From JBPBQZ01 sp050955105 (lineage in GTDB: Bacteria > Pseudomonadota > Gammaproteobacteria > Burkholderiales > Burkholderiaceae), in contig JBPBQZ010000116.1 of assembly GCA_050955105.1 (NCBI GenBank), forward strand, positions 1 to 20,835: a stretch of 20,835 bases of DNA, written 5' to 3'. Below are positions 1-7,062 of this stretch, one piece after another; positions within the stretch are counted from its first letter, which is position 1, and every line of letters begins with the position of its first letter. Made by a program: the position numbers and the translations under genes. The notes beneath the pieces are model-generated. The model did not search any database. It saw nothing but the letters and a program-made list of their open reading frames with translations, and was not told the DNA's origin.

Positions 1-1149
1 GGCTGGTCGTTGATCTGGGCTTATCTTGGAATTGCCATGGCGGGTGTCACGGGCTTCTCGATCTTCGCCGGCAAGCTGTCCGAAATGGCCGGCTTCACGC
101 TCTCGCCGCTGGTCTGGTTTGCGGTCTGCGTCGGCGCCTCGTGGTACTGCGCATGGAAGAACGTGCAGCTATCGGCAGCGCTGATGCTGGTACTGGAAGC
201 GTTGTCGATGCTGCTGATTATCGGGCTTTGCGTGGTCGTGCTCAGCCAGCATCACTTCACCATCGATACCGCGCAGTTCGACTTGCACGGCACACCGTTG
301 TCGAGCATGGGCCTGGGCGTCGTGGTCGCGATCTTCAGCCTGGTCGGCTTCGAATGCGCCACAGCGTTCGGCACGGAGGCCAAAAATCCGCTGAAATCGA
401 TTCCACGCGCGGTCATCTGGAGCCTGATCGTCTCGGGCGTATTCTTCGTCTTCGTGACCTACGCGATGGTCTACGGCACGCGCGGCTACTCAACCACGCT
501 CGACAAAATCGATGCGCCGTTGAACGTGCTGGCAGCCATTGCCCATGTGAAGTTCCTGCAAGTGCCCTTGTCGTTCGCGGCGATGTTCACGTTCTTCTCC
601 CTGTGCCTGTCGTGCATCAATGCGGGCGGACGCGTTATTTTTGCGATGGGCAGCCACGGCTTGTTTCATAAAGCCATCGCTGGCGCCCATGCAAAGAACG
701 AAACACCGCACGTGGCCGTGAGCGTGATGGCAGTAATCGCCTTGGTGATCCCGGGTGTCTTGTATGCGCTGCACACCGCACCGCTGGATATCTTCAGCTA
801 TGTCGGCACGCTCGCGGCATTCGGATTTTTGGTACCGTACTTTTTGATCACGATCGCCGCGCCGGTATATTTGAAGCGTCTGGGCCAGTTGCGTCGTCGC
901 GATGTCGGCTACTGTATTGCCGCGCTGGTACTGTTGCTGATTCCGGCAGTAGGCAGCGTCTATCCGGTGCCACCGGCGCCCGTGAACTACTTCCCGTACT
1001 TGTTCCTGGTCTATCTGGCGGTGGGTGCCTTGCTGATCCTGTCGTTCCACCGGCGCGCCCCGGGTGCGCGCACGCGCATTCAGCAAGAGCTGGATCAGAT
1101 CCATGCGCGCTACCAGTTGCCACTGAGCGACGTCATCAACGAAGGATGA
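1..1149 (+). CDS. APC-family amino-acid permease, 3' part
   Basis: This is probably an inner-membrane secondary transporter for amino acids or amines of the APC superfamily. The frame is open from the first base of the window, so the true start and the first membrane segments lie upstream; the first ATG-like codon inside (a TTG at 10) is not convincing as a start. About 380 residues are visible, made of roughly ten hydrophobic segments. A motif typical of the family, GFECATAFGTEAKNP followed by a basic loop (KSIPRA), lies near residues 112-132. The C-terminus is a short charged cytoplasmic tail ending ...LSDVINEG. A glutamine amidotransferase gene follows 41 bases later on the same strand, so the two may be cotranscribed, perhaps for uptake and breakdown of an amine or gamma-glutamyl compound; that link is inference. 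The substrate cannot be read from the sequence. Confidence 0.85.
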   Translation, partial: GWSLIWAYLGIAMAGVTGFSIFAGKLSEMAGFTLSPLVWFAVCVGASWYCAWKNVQLSAALMLVLEALSMLLIIGLCVVVLSQHHFTIDTAQFDLHGTPLSSMGLGVVVAIFSLVGFECATAFGTEAKNPLKSIPRAVIWSLIVSGVFFVFVTYAMVYGTRGYSTTLDKIDAPLNVLAAIAHVKFLQVPLSFAAMFTFFSLCLSCINAGGRVIFAMGSHGLFHKAIAGAHAKNETPHVAVSVMAVIALVIPGVLYALHTAPLDIFSYVGTLAAFGFLVPYFLITIAAPVYLKRLGQLRRRDVGYCIAALVLLLIPAVGSVYPVPPAPVNYFPYLFLVYLAVGALLILSFHRRAPGARTRIQQELDQIHARYQLPLSDVINEG

Positions 1150-1190
1150 CGCAAAGCTAAAAGCGTAGGCTCAAAGTAAAGGCTAAGGAA

Positions 1191-1907
1191 ATGAAAAACG
1201 TGTTGGCCGTACGACATGTGCAGTTCGAAGACCTGGGTATCCTGGAAAGCCTGTTCGCCGACGCCGGCTATCGCGTTGACTACGTCGATGCCCCCGTCGA
1301 CGCGCTGCGCGAAGCCGACTGGCGGCAAGCCGATATCGTGGTCGTGCTGGGTGGCCCGATCGGCGCCTACGAGGAACAGAAGTATCCGTTCCTGCAGCAG
1401 GAGCTGGTCTTGATCGAACAGCGTCTGGCTTCCGGCCAGGCACTGCTGGGCATCTGTCTGGGCGCGCAGTTGATCGCGCGCGCGGCGGGCGCACTGGTCT
1501 ACGGTGGCCCGGTCAAGGAGATCGGCTGGGCGCCGCTCACCTTGACTGACGCCGGCAAAAGCTCGCCGCTGGCGCTCTTGGAAGACGGCAGCACGGTGCT
1601 GCACTGGCATGGCGACACCTTCGACCTGCCGCCGCGGGCAACCTTGCTGGCGTCGACCGCCGCCTATGTCAATCAGGCGTTTTCGATCGGCCCGCAAGTG
1701 CTCGCGCTGCAGTTCCATATCGAGATGACGACATCGCGGCTGGAAAGCTGGCTGGTCGGGCACGCGGCCGAGCTTTCCTACGCGCAAATCGATTTGCCCA
1801 CGCTACGGCGCGATGCGTTACAGCATCGTTCGCATGCGGCCAGCGTCCTCGCGAGCTGGCTCGAACAAATCGAGACGGCGCCGCATCAGCAACGCGCAAC
1901 CGCATAA
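1191..1907 (+). CDS. Class I glutamine amidotransferase (GMP-synthase-like GATase domain)
   Basis: This is a stand-alone 238-residue class I glutamine amidotransferase, a cytoplasmic enzyme expected to hydrolyse glutamine or a gamma-glutamyl substrate. The catalytic triad is visible. The nucleophile is Cys89 in the elbow motif GICLGAQ, and His176 and Glu178 lie in LQFHIE. An oxyanion-loop-like GGPIGAYEE is at 54-62. No synthetase domain is fused, which separates it from GMP or CTP synthase. The ATG at 1191 is preceded by TAAGGA at good spacing, supporting this start. It lies 41 bases after an APC permease gene on the same strand and is convergent with the reverse transcriptase gene (86 bases between the stops). 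Relatives of this type are often annotated as 'glutamine amidotransferase' or GMP-synthase-like proteins of uncertain substrate; some take part in gamma-glutamyl polyamine breakdown. Confidence 0.85.
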   Translation: MKNVLAVRHVQFEDLGILESLFADAGYRVDYVDAPVDALREADWRQADIVVVLGGPIGAYEEQKYPFLQQELVLIEQRLASGQALLGICLGAQLIARAAGALVYGGPVKEIGWAPLTLTDAGKSSPLALLEDGSTVLHWHGDTFDLPPRATLLASTAAYVNQAFSIGPQVLALQFHIEMTTSRLESWLVGHAAELSYAQIDLPTLRRDALQHRSHAASVLASWLEQIETAPHQQRATA

Positions 1908-1992
1908 AAACATCGCCGCACCGTTACCGCAAACCATCGTTGCCGGTCGCGGCCTCTTTGCTCAGCCCGCCGAGGCGCGCATGCACGCGGAA

Positions 1993-3330
1993 TCATCGCT
2001 CATCCCAGACAATGCGATCGAAAATCGCCATCAGTTTCCCGCCCCGTGAAGCATTCAGCATCGTTGCATGCGCAACATGCCCGCGCAAATGCGCACAAAA
2101 ATCCGCAACCCCATCGCGATTCTGGCTCTCGGGACCTGCTCTGACACAGTTCGTCAGTAGCGCTTTCAGCCGATCGAATTGATCCCGCGCCATATTCGGA
2201 TGACGATTCACCACGACGCCCGCCAAATGCTGCCGCGCACCGCGCCGCATAATGCGCGTCTTATGCGGCTGCACCACAAAACCTTCTTCCAACGCAATCG
2301 CGGCTACGCGAATCGCAAAGCGCTCCGCAGCGCGTTGCAGCGCCTCATCGCCCGAAAATGCCAGGTCATCCGCATATCGCGTGTACGTCGCATCGAGCGA
2401 ACGCGCCAGCGCCGCGAGCCGCACATCGAGACGATAAGCGCATAGATTGGCGAGCACCGGAGAGGTAGGCGCGCCTTGTGGAAGATGCCGCGTTCGATAG
2501 CGCTGCCGGGTCTGCCAATCGAAGCCGTCACGCAGATCGGCTTCCAGCAAGCGCCCGCTCGGAACCCGGTTCGTACAAAGCGCCGCCAGCGTGCTCGCAA
2601 CGGCTTGCGGATAGCCGACGGCACCGAGTATCGCGTGCACGCGCGGCGTTGGAACCGAAGCGAAAAAATCCGCCAGATCCAGACGAATCACCACCGCTCT
2701 GGCAGCGTGGGGCGCCGCGAAAGTGACGATATTGCGCGACTTGCGAAAACCGTGCGCGGCGTCGTGAGGCGGAATGCGCTCCAGCAAGCCATGCAGAATC
2801 TTGCGCTGCAACGCGCGCAACTCACTCTTCGGGCTCTCTATCAACCGCCAACGCCCATCACGCTTCTCGACTGCTCGATACGCGTAATGGTGATGCGGCA
2901 TGGCCGAAGAGTGCGCGGGCACCCGCCAACGGTTTGCATACCATGCCAATTCGGCACCGGTGATGTTCAACCAACCGGCCAGATCGGCAAGCGTCGATAT
3001 CTGCGGTAACGCCAGATGGCGCAATGGCGCCACGGGCGCACGCTGTTGCGGCGGCCGCCGCAATAAACGCATGACAGCAGGAATGGTATCGCTGCGCCAG
3101 GCTGCGACGAACTCTGCGCTTTCCGCGACGAGCGGGGTCAGCGTCGCGCCGTCCACCTCATCCCAGCGCATGCCGAACTGCTCGATGACCGCGCCGGCAA
3201 GCTCCGGCATCCATGCCGCATGCGCCCCCAGCACGGCCGCCATGCGTTCGACCAGCAGCACGGCGTCGGCAGGCCCGGCGAGCATGGCATCGGCGAGAAT
3301 GAGACAGGTTTGATTGAACGATAGACGCAT
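1993..3330 (-). CDS. Retron-type reverse transcriptase with N-terminal extension
   Basis: This 445-residue RNA-directed DNA polymerase is the likely enzyme of a retron. Visible elements are the early motif YRAVEKRDGRWRLIESPKSELRALQ (split here at about 151-175), motif A RLDLADFF with Asp218, the retron/group-II style LPQGAPTSPVLANL at 283-296, the catalytic YTRYADDLAFSG with Asp321 and Asp322, and the thumb region after 375. The retron region-X NAxxH signature reads FAAPH (204-208), and the region-Y VTG reads LAG (369-371), so both hallmarks are degenerate. Residues 1-105 form a helical-looking N-terminal extension absent from short retron enzymes such as Ec86; from memory, myxobacterial retron enzymes also have long N-termini. 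About 25 extra residues (255-280) precede the LPQG motif. The ATG at 3330 is the first start after an in-frame TGA, and no Shine-Dalgarno is visible. A structured RNA precedes the gene. No maturase or DNA-binding domain is present, arguing against a group II intron. Confidence 0.9.
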   Translation of the reverse strand: MRLSFNQTCLILADAMLAGPADAVLLVERMAAVLGAHAAWMPELAGAVIEQFGMRWDEVDGATLTPLVAESAEFVAAWRSDTIPAVMRLLRRPPQQRAPVAPLRHLALPQISTLADLAGWLNITGAELAWYANRWRVPAHSSAMPHHHYAYRAVEKRDGRWRLIESPKSELRALQRKILHGLLERIPPHDAAHGFRKSRNIVTFAAPHAARAVVIRLDLADFFASVPTPRVHAILGAVGYPQAVASTLAALCTNRVPSGRLLEADLRDGFDWQTRQRYRTRHLPQGAPTSPVLANLCAYRLDVRLAALARSLDATYTRYADDLAFSGDEALQRAAERFAIRVAAIALEEGFVVQPHKTRIMRRGARQHLAGVVVNRHPNMARDQFDRLKALLTNCVRAGPESQNRDGVADFCAHLRGHVAHATMLNASRGGKLMAIFDRIVWDER

Positions 3331-3344
3331 GATCGAGGAAAGGT

Positions 3345-3361
3345 GCGAGACAGCGACTCAA
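3345..3361 (-). repeat. Retron a2 arm (inverted repeat, 17 nt)
   Basis: On the minus strand this reads TTGAGTCGCTGTCTCGC, the partner of a1. It ends 14 bases before the ATG of the reverse transcriptase, the usual place for a2. Its distal part can also form a competing 7-bp stem (3341-3347 with 3362-3368), so alternative folding is possible. Just inside the arm, 3363-3373 is an 11-nt palindrome with a single central base. Confidence 0.78.
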
Positions 3362-3491
3362 CGCACCTGGTGCTGCGAGACCTGCTCTGCGCAGCGCGCA
3401 GCATCGGTCTTGCGACGATATGTTGAGATCATGCTGAGCCACGGGGTAACCCCGTAGTGCCAGAGATATCGGGCAACCCTCTCCGGCAAGC

Positions 3492-3508
3492 TTGAGCCGC
3501 TGCCCCGC
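3492..3508 (-). repeat. Retron a1 arm (inverted repeat, 17 nt)
   Basis: On the minus strand this reads GCGGGGCAGCGGCTCAA. It pairs over all 17 positions with the a2 arm at 3345-3361, using 14 Watson-Crick and 3 G-U pairs. The imperfections are G-U only in RNA made from the minus strand; on the plus strand they would be C-A mismatches. That points to an RNA helix on the reverse-transcriptase strand. Its first base coincides with the transcription start predicted from the upstream promoter. Confidence 0.8.
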
Positions 3509-3514
3509 GCATCG

Positions 3515-3543
3515 AACTTAACGGCTTGCCTATCAACTGTCAA
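3515..3543 (-). promoter_or_regulatory. Sigma70-type promoter of the retron RNA
   Basis: On the minus strand a perfect -35 hexamer TTGACA (3543-3538) is followed by 17 bases and a -10 of TAAGTT (3520-3515). The -10 matches the consensus at its three most conserved positions (first, second and last). Standard spacing puts +1 at 3508, a G that is exactly the first base of the a1 arm. The promoter lies between the stop of the potassium-channel gene and the retron RNA, so the retron need not depend on read-through. Confidence 0.7.
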
Positions 3544-3606
3544 CGCCAGTGCCGAACGCATGCCCGCGCGCCCAAGCCGATACTGCGGTCGACAACGCGC
3601 TTTCTT

Positions 3607-4656
3607 TTAAGCCTTCGGCCGCGCAAAAATCTCCTGAATCGCTTGCGCCCGCCCTGGCCGCCCGACTACGGCGACACCATCGCCCTCTTGCACTTCGATG
3701 TGAGCCTGCGGTTGCAAAAGCGTTTCGCCCTTTTGCCGTTCGAGCGCAACGATCAGGAACGAGCCGGCCGCCAGGGTTTCCAATTCGACGATGCTCCTGC
3801 CCACGCATGGACTACCCTTCTCCGCCGCCACCACCTCGATTTCCAAGCCCAAGCGACGCAGGTCGCGGCCCAAGCGATCAAGATCGCCGGCCTTCACGCC
3901 CGTTAGCAAAGTCGCGACGTCTTTATACAGAAGCAGCTCCGCCATGCGCTCCGCGCCAATGCGCGTCGGCAGCACCACGCGGTCCGCGCCCGCCTGCATC
4001 AGCTTACTTTCCGTGGTCGGCACCTCGCCACGCGCGATGATGGTCAACTCGCGGTTAAGGCTGCGGGCACTCAAAGTGATGAAGACATTGGCGGCATCGT
4101 CCGGCAACACAGTGGCCAACGCCCGCGCGCGCGCAATGCCGGCGGCCTTCAACACATCCTCGTCCGTCGCGTCGCCCTGCAAACTGAGATAACCCGATTC
4201 CTTCGAGGCCGTCAGGCGCCCGTCACCGCGTTCCACCACGACGAACTCCGATTTTCCCGCCAGCAGCTCGCGCGCCAGCATCTGGCCGATACGCCCATAG
4301 CCACAGATGATGACGTGCCCCGAAAGCTTGTCGATATCCTTTTGCATGCGTCGGAACCCGAAGATTTGCTGGAACTGGCTGGCGGTAATCAGCTGGATCA
4401 GCGTACCGGTAAGGAAAATCATCCCGGTGCATCCGGTGATGATCAAGGTGACGGTAATGGCGCGCAGTTCGGGCGTATTGATCGGCCGCACTTCGTCGTA
4501 GCCAACCGTATAAACCGTCAGCATCACCATATAAAACGCGTCGCTGAAACTCCACCCGCAGTCTATATAGGCGATCGTCGCGGCCGCCGAGATGACCAGC
4601 ATGAACAGCAGGCCGGCGAGCAAATTCCGCAGCGGAGAGGAAAGGAATCGCAGCAA
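3607..4656 (-). CDS. Two-TM potassium-channel-like protein with RCK (TrkA-N/TrkA-C) domains
   Basis: This 349-residue inner-membrane protein has the layout TM1 (about 10-30), pore helix and filter (40-55), TM2 (65-90), a cytosolic RCK/TrkA-N Rossmann domain (113-230) and a TrkA-C domain (about 260-345). It is the layout of MthK-like ligand-gated potassium channels. The filter reads TVYTVGYDEV at 47-56; canonical channels have TVGYGD, so the residue after Tyr53 is Asp rather than Gly. The nucleotide-binding loop is intact (CGYGRIG, 118-124), followed by VVVERG, which places an acidic residue at the end of the second strand. The protein most likely carries K+ gated by a nucleotide or ion at the RCK domain, but the changed filter leaves selectivity open. 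The ATG at 4656 is divergent from the dehydrogenase gene. The retron unit lies downstream on the same strand, after 276 bases. Confidence 0.85.
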   Translation of the reverse strand: MLRFLSSPLRNLLAGLLFMLVISAAATIAYIDCGWSFSDAFYMVMLTVYTVGYDEVRPINTPELRAITVTLIITGCTGMIFLTGTLIQLITASQFQQIFGFRRMQKDIDKLSGHVIICGYGRIGQMLARELLAGKSEFVVVERGDGRLTASKESGYLSLQGDATDEDVLKAAGIARARALATVLPDDAANVFITLSARSLNRELTIIARGEVPTTESKLMQAGADRVVLPTRIGAERMAELLLYKDVATLLTGVKAGDLDRLGRDLRRLGLEIEVVAAEKGSPCVGRSIVELETLAAGSFLIVALERQKGETLLQPQAHIEVQEGDGVAVVGRPGRAQAIQEIFARPKA

Positions 4657-4878
4657 GACTGCCTCGGAGTTGGCGTTCGAATTTTGATTTGCTGCGCTAA
4701 TTCACGGCACCTTCAACCCGCTATCTTGCTGTACCAAAAATCCTCGGTGTTGCGCAGGCACCGTGTAAACAAGCTACATACGAGCCGATGCGCCACCATG
4801 GCCGCAATCGCGCCATCTCATAAACTGGCAAAATGCCTCGAACCAAAGAATCCGCACCAACAATTCAGAGGAGACCCC

Positions 4879-5700
4879 ATGAATCAGGACGCCGCCACCG
4901 CGCATCTCGCTACCCCCCGATACGATCAATTGCTGCGGCTCGATGGCCAGGTGTTCGTGGTGTTCGGCGCGGGCCAGGGCATCGGCCGCGAAGTAGCGCA
5001 TGCGCTATCGCAACTGGGCGCCAAGGTGGTTTGCAGCGGTCGCGGCCAAGCCGCCACGCAAGCCGTGGCCGACGAGGTCGGCGGCGTTGCGCTCATGGGC
5101 GATGCCACCGTGCGCGCCGACGTCGAACGCATCTTTGCTGAAGCCGAGGCACGCTGCGGAAAAATTAATGGCTTCGTCGACATCCTCGGCGAACCCTGGG
5201 TCGCCAAACTGGCAACCATGACCGATGAAAATTGGGATTGGCAATTCGACATCGGCTTGCGTCATGCATTTCTCTCGGCGCAGATCGGCTTGCCGAAGAT
5301 CGCCGCGCAGGGTGGCGGCAGCGCGGTGTATGTCAGCTCCATCGCGTCGATGGGCGCGGTGCAGAAGCAGGTGGCCTACGGCGCCGCCAAGGCTGCCCTG
5401 GAGCAGTTCGTCAAGGGCGTCGCGGTCGAGTACGGGCACGAAGGCATCCGCGTCAACGCTGTAGTGCCGGGTGTCATTCAAACGCCGCGCGTGCTCGGCA
5501 AGTTCACCCCTGAAATCATGCGCCAATTATGCGAGGCCACACCATTGCGCAAGGTCGGCGTACCAGCGGACATCGCCGGCGCAGTACTCTACCTGTGCAG
5601 CGCATTGAGTGCGCACGTGTCCGGCCATTGCCTGGTCGTCGATGGCGGTATTACGGCGCGCTCACCGCTCTACGGCGTCGGCCGACGCAAGGCACCCTAG
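4879..5700 (+). CDS. Short-chain dehydrogenase/reductase (SDR family)
   Basis: This 273-residue classical SDR oxidoreductase uses NAD(P)(H). Visible motifs are the dinucleotide-binding GAGQGIG at 30-36, the acidic stretch GDAT at 74-77, catalytic Ser153 or Ser154 in YVSSIAS, Tyr167 and Lys171 in YGAAK, and the RVNAVVPGVIQTP segment at 191-203. The NNAG motif after strand 4 is replaced by DILG (101-104), which is uncommon. The frame is open far upstream, but the ATG at 4879 has a strong AGAGGAGA ribosome site 4 to 11 bases before it. It also gives the normal family length with a short N-terminal extension of about 20 residues. The stop overlaps the 3' end of the convergent diguanylate cyclase gene by 4 bases. 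The substrate cannot be deduced. Confidence 0.88.
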   Translation: MNQDAATAHLATPRYDQLLRLDGQVFVVFGAGQGIGREVAHALSQLGAKVVCSGRGQAATQAVADEVGGVALMGDATVRADVERIFAEAEARCGKINGFVDILGEPWVAKLATMTDENWDWQFDIGLRHAFLSAQIGLPKIAAQGGGSAVYVSSIASMGAVQKQVAYGAAKAALEQFVKGVAVEYGHEGIRVNAVVPGVIQTPRVLGKFTPEIMRQLCEATPLRKVGVPADIAGAVLYLCSALSAHVSGHCLVVDGGITARSPLYGVGRRKAP

Positions 5701-6848
5701 GCCACCTCCACGAACTGGTCGCGGCCCAGGGACTTGGCCGAATAAAGTGCGCGATCGGCGCGTGCCATCAACGAATTCAGCGTATCCCCATGCTTCACTG
5801 GGGCGATACCGCAACTGACCGTGACCCGCCGGGGGCCCTCTCCCTCTTCGAAAGACAGTTCCGCGAGGCGATGTCGGACTTCATCAGCGAAGCGACCCGC
5901 CTCGCCCGACGGCATCGAGTGACGCGCGAACACCGCGAATTCTTCGCCGCCAGTTCTCCCAACAATCATGTCGCGGCCGGACATCGCCTGCAGGATGGCG
6001 CCGAAAGCCTGGATCACCCGATCACCCGTCGCATGCCCGTAGCTGTCGTTGATCGACTTGAAATGATCAAGGTCGAACATCATCGCGACCCCGCGCGCAT
6101 CGTCCGCGCAAACTCGCAGTGCTGCGATACATTCGCGGTCGAAAGCGCGTCGGTTCGACAAGCCCGACAGCAGATCCCTATCGGCATGCCAATGCACCGC
6201 CTCCAGCGTGTCGTGAATCACCACGAGGATCAGCGTCAGCGCCACGGCGATGAACAGCAGGCAAGACAGCGCCTGCGAGAACAGCGCATAGCGACTGAAT
6301 ATATAGTCACGCTCCGTGGCACCCGTGCCGAGCGCAATCGCGGCCAATGGCTTGAACAGGAAATGCAGCGACGTTGCCAGAAAAACCACTGTCAGCAACT
6401 TATTGAGACGCCGCGGCGGCGCGATGCGGAGCAGCACCACCACGCAAATGCCAAGCGACCAGGTGAACGGTATTTGATAGCAAAGCTCATAGCCGAACGA
6501 ATCACGGCGGCCATGCCATATGCTGGCGCCCAAAAGCAGACAAGCAATAAACGAAGCCGGCAGTAGCCAACGCGGCAGCGGGCCGTTGAAGTAAACCGAC
6601 AGGCCTTTGGCCATGAAATGAAAAGCCAGGCAGAAACTGGCAAAGCTGGCCGCATGAAACAGACTGGGCACGGGCCCGGCGCGTACCAGCAATTCGCTGA
6701 TCGGCGTAAGCGCCCCGGTGGCATAGGTAACGCCGAACCAGCTCACGCCGGGGAATGTGGACGGAATGCGCGCAAGGCCGAAGAACGCGCCGGCAACTAG
6801 CAAAGCTATAACAATGTTTGCGGTCAGCGCGAAAACAGCTCCACCCAT
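5697..6848 (-). CDS. Membrane-bound diguanylate cyclase (GGDEF)
   Basis: This 383-residue protein has about seven hydrophobic segments in residues 5-212 and a cytosolic GGDEF domain (about 220-380). The domain should make cyclic di-GMP from two GTP. The active-site loop is intact as GGEEF at 300-304, and the preceding DRDLLSGLSNRRAF and the metal-site segment FDLDHFKSINDSYGH (258-272) are well conserved, so it is probably active. The residue corresponding to the Arg of the inhibitory RxxD site is not present (SGRDM precedes VGRTGGEEF), suggesting no I-site product inhibition. The N-terminal membrane region is a candidate sensor of unknown signal. It is convergent with the SDR gene: the CTAG at 5697-5700 serves both stops. 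The start at 6848 is the first ATG of the hydrophobic N-terminus; the 214 bases upstream contain an AT-rich patch (about 6915-6945) that could hold the promoter. Confidence 0.88.
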   Translation of the reverse strand: MGGAVFALTANIVIALLVAGAFFGLARIPSTFPGVSWFGVTYATGALTPISELLVRAGPVPSLFHAASFASFCLAFHFMAKGLSVYFNGPLPRWLLPASFIACLLLGASIWHGRRDSFGYELCYQIPFTWSLGICVVVLLRIAPPRRLNKLLTVVFLATSLHFLFKPLAAIALGTGATERDYIFSRYALFSQALSCLLFIAVALTLILVVIHDTLEAVHWHADRDLLSGLSNRRAFDRECIAALRVCADDARGVAMMFDLDHFKSINDSYGHATGDRVIQAFGAILQAMSGRDMIVGRTGGEEFAVFARHSMPSGEAGRFADEVRHRLAELSFEEGEGPRRVTVSCGIAPVKHGDTLNSLMARADRALYSAKSLGRDQFVEVA

Positions 6849-7062
6849 GGCACCACCGAATCTCTGTTTTTTGCCGAAAGCGCCTCCGCGGCAAATTGCG
6901 TGCTTTCCATGCGGTTTGAATAATATAGCCGGAATTATTTTTGGCTCATAAGCCGGGCGGGCAATCGGTGCGCGCGCTTTGCGTCGCGCAAGCTTTGCGT
7001 TCGCACACGCCGCGAAGTGCCGAGTCGCCAGATAACAGATTGACTATGCGGCGCCGCGGATT

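Larger units (their letters stand above)
3345..3508 (-). ncRNA. Retron msr-msd non-coding RNA (predicted)
   Basis: This is a predicted RNA of about 164 nt on the reverse-transcriptase strand, ending 14 bases before the enzyme's ATG. Reading 5' to 3' on the minus strand, arm a1 (3508-3492) is followed at once by GC, giving the AAGC context in which position 3491 is the candidate branching G. Hairpin 1 pairs 3487-3481 with 3465-3459 (7 bp, one G-U). Hairpin 2 pairs 3457-3450 with 3446-3439 (8 bp, one G-U, TTA loop). A long hairpin at 3413-3375 has an outer stem of 8 positions with one mismatch, an interior bulge and a 5-6 bp inner stem closed by GCT; it would be the msd. Arm a2 is at 3361-3345. 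The order a1-msr-msd-a2-RT matches known retrons. The msr/msd boundary and the exact msDNA ends cannot be set from sequence alone. Confidence 0.8.

Noticed and set aside
1110..1787. 225-residue minus-strand frame opposite the glutamine amidotransferase
   Set aside because: The opposite strand carries a clear catalytic triad; this frame has no recognisable features.
1993..3330. Group II intron or diversity-generating retroelement for the reverse transcriptase
   Set aside because: No maturase or endonuclease domain and no recognisable domain V fold were seen. I found no template/variable repeat pair or target protein nearby. The upstream RNA has the retron order instead.
3341..3368. 7-bp stem (AGGTGCG/CGCACCT, 14-nt loop) just upstream of the reverse transcriptase as a stand-alone regulator
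   Set aside because: It overlaps the a2 arm and is more simply an alternative or competing fold of the retron RNA.
4750..4780. Possible promoter TTGCGC...TACATA upstream of the SDR gene
   Set aside because: The spacing is 19 bases and both boxes match the consensus poorly, so it is not strong enough to list as a feature.
4315..4878. Long in-frame upstream extension of the SDR gene (188 residues)
   Set aside because: Most of it lies antisense to the potassium-channel gene, has no protein-like character, and a strong ribosome site supports the ATG at 4879.
5529..6566. 345-residue plus-strand open frame opposite the diguanylate cyclase
   Set aside because: It is a shadow of the GGDEF gene on the other strand. 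The translation is rich in Arg, His and Gln without domain character, and such long antisense frames are common in GC-rich DNA.
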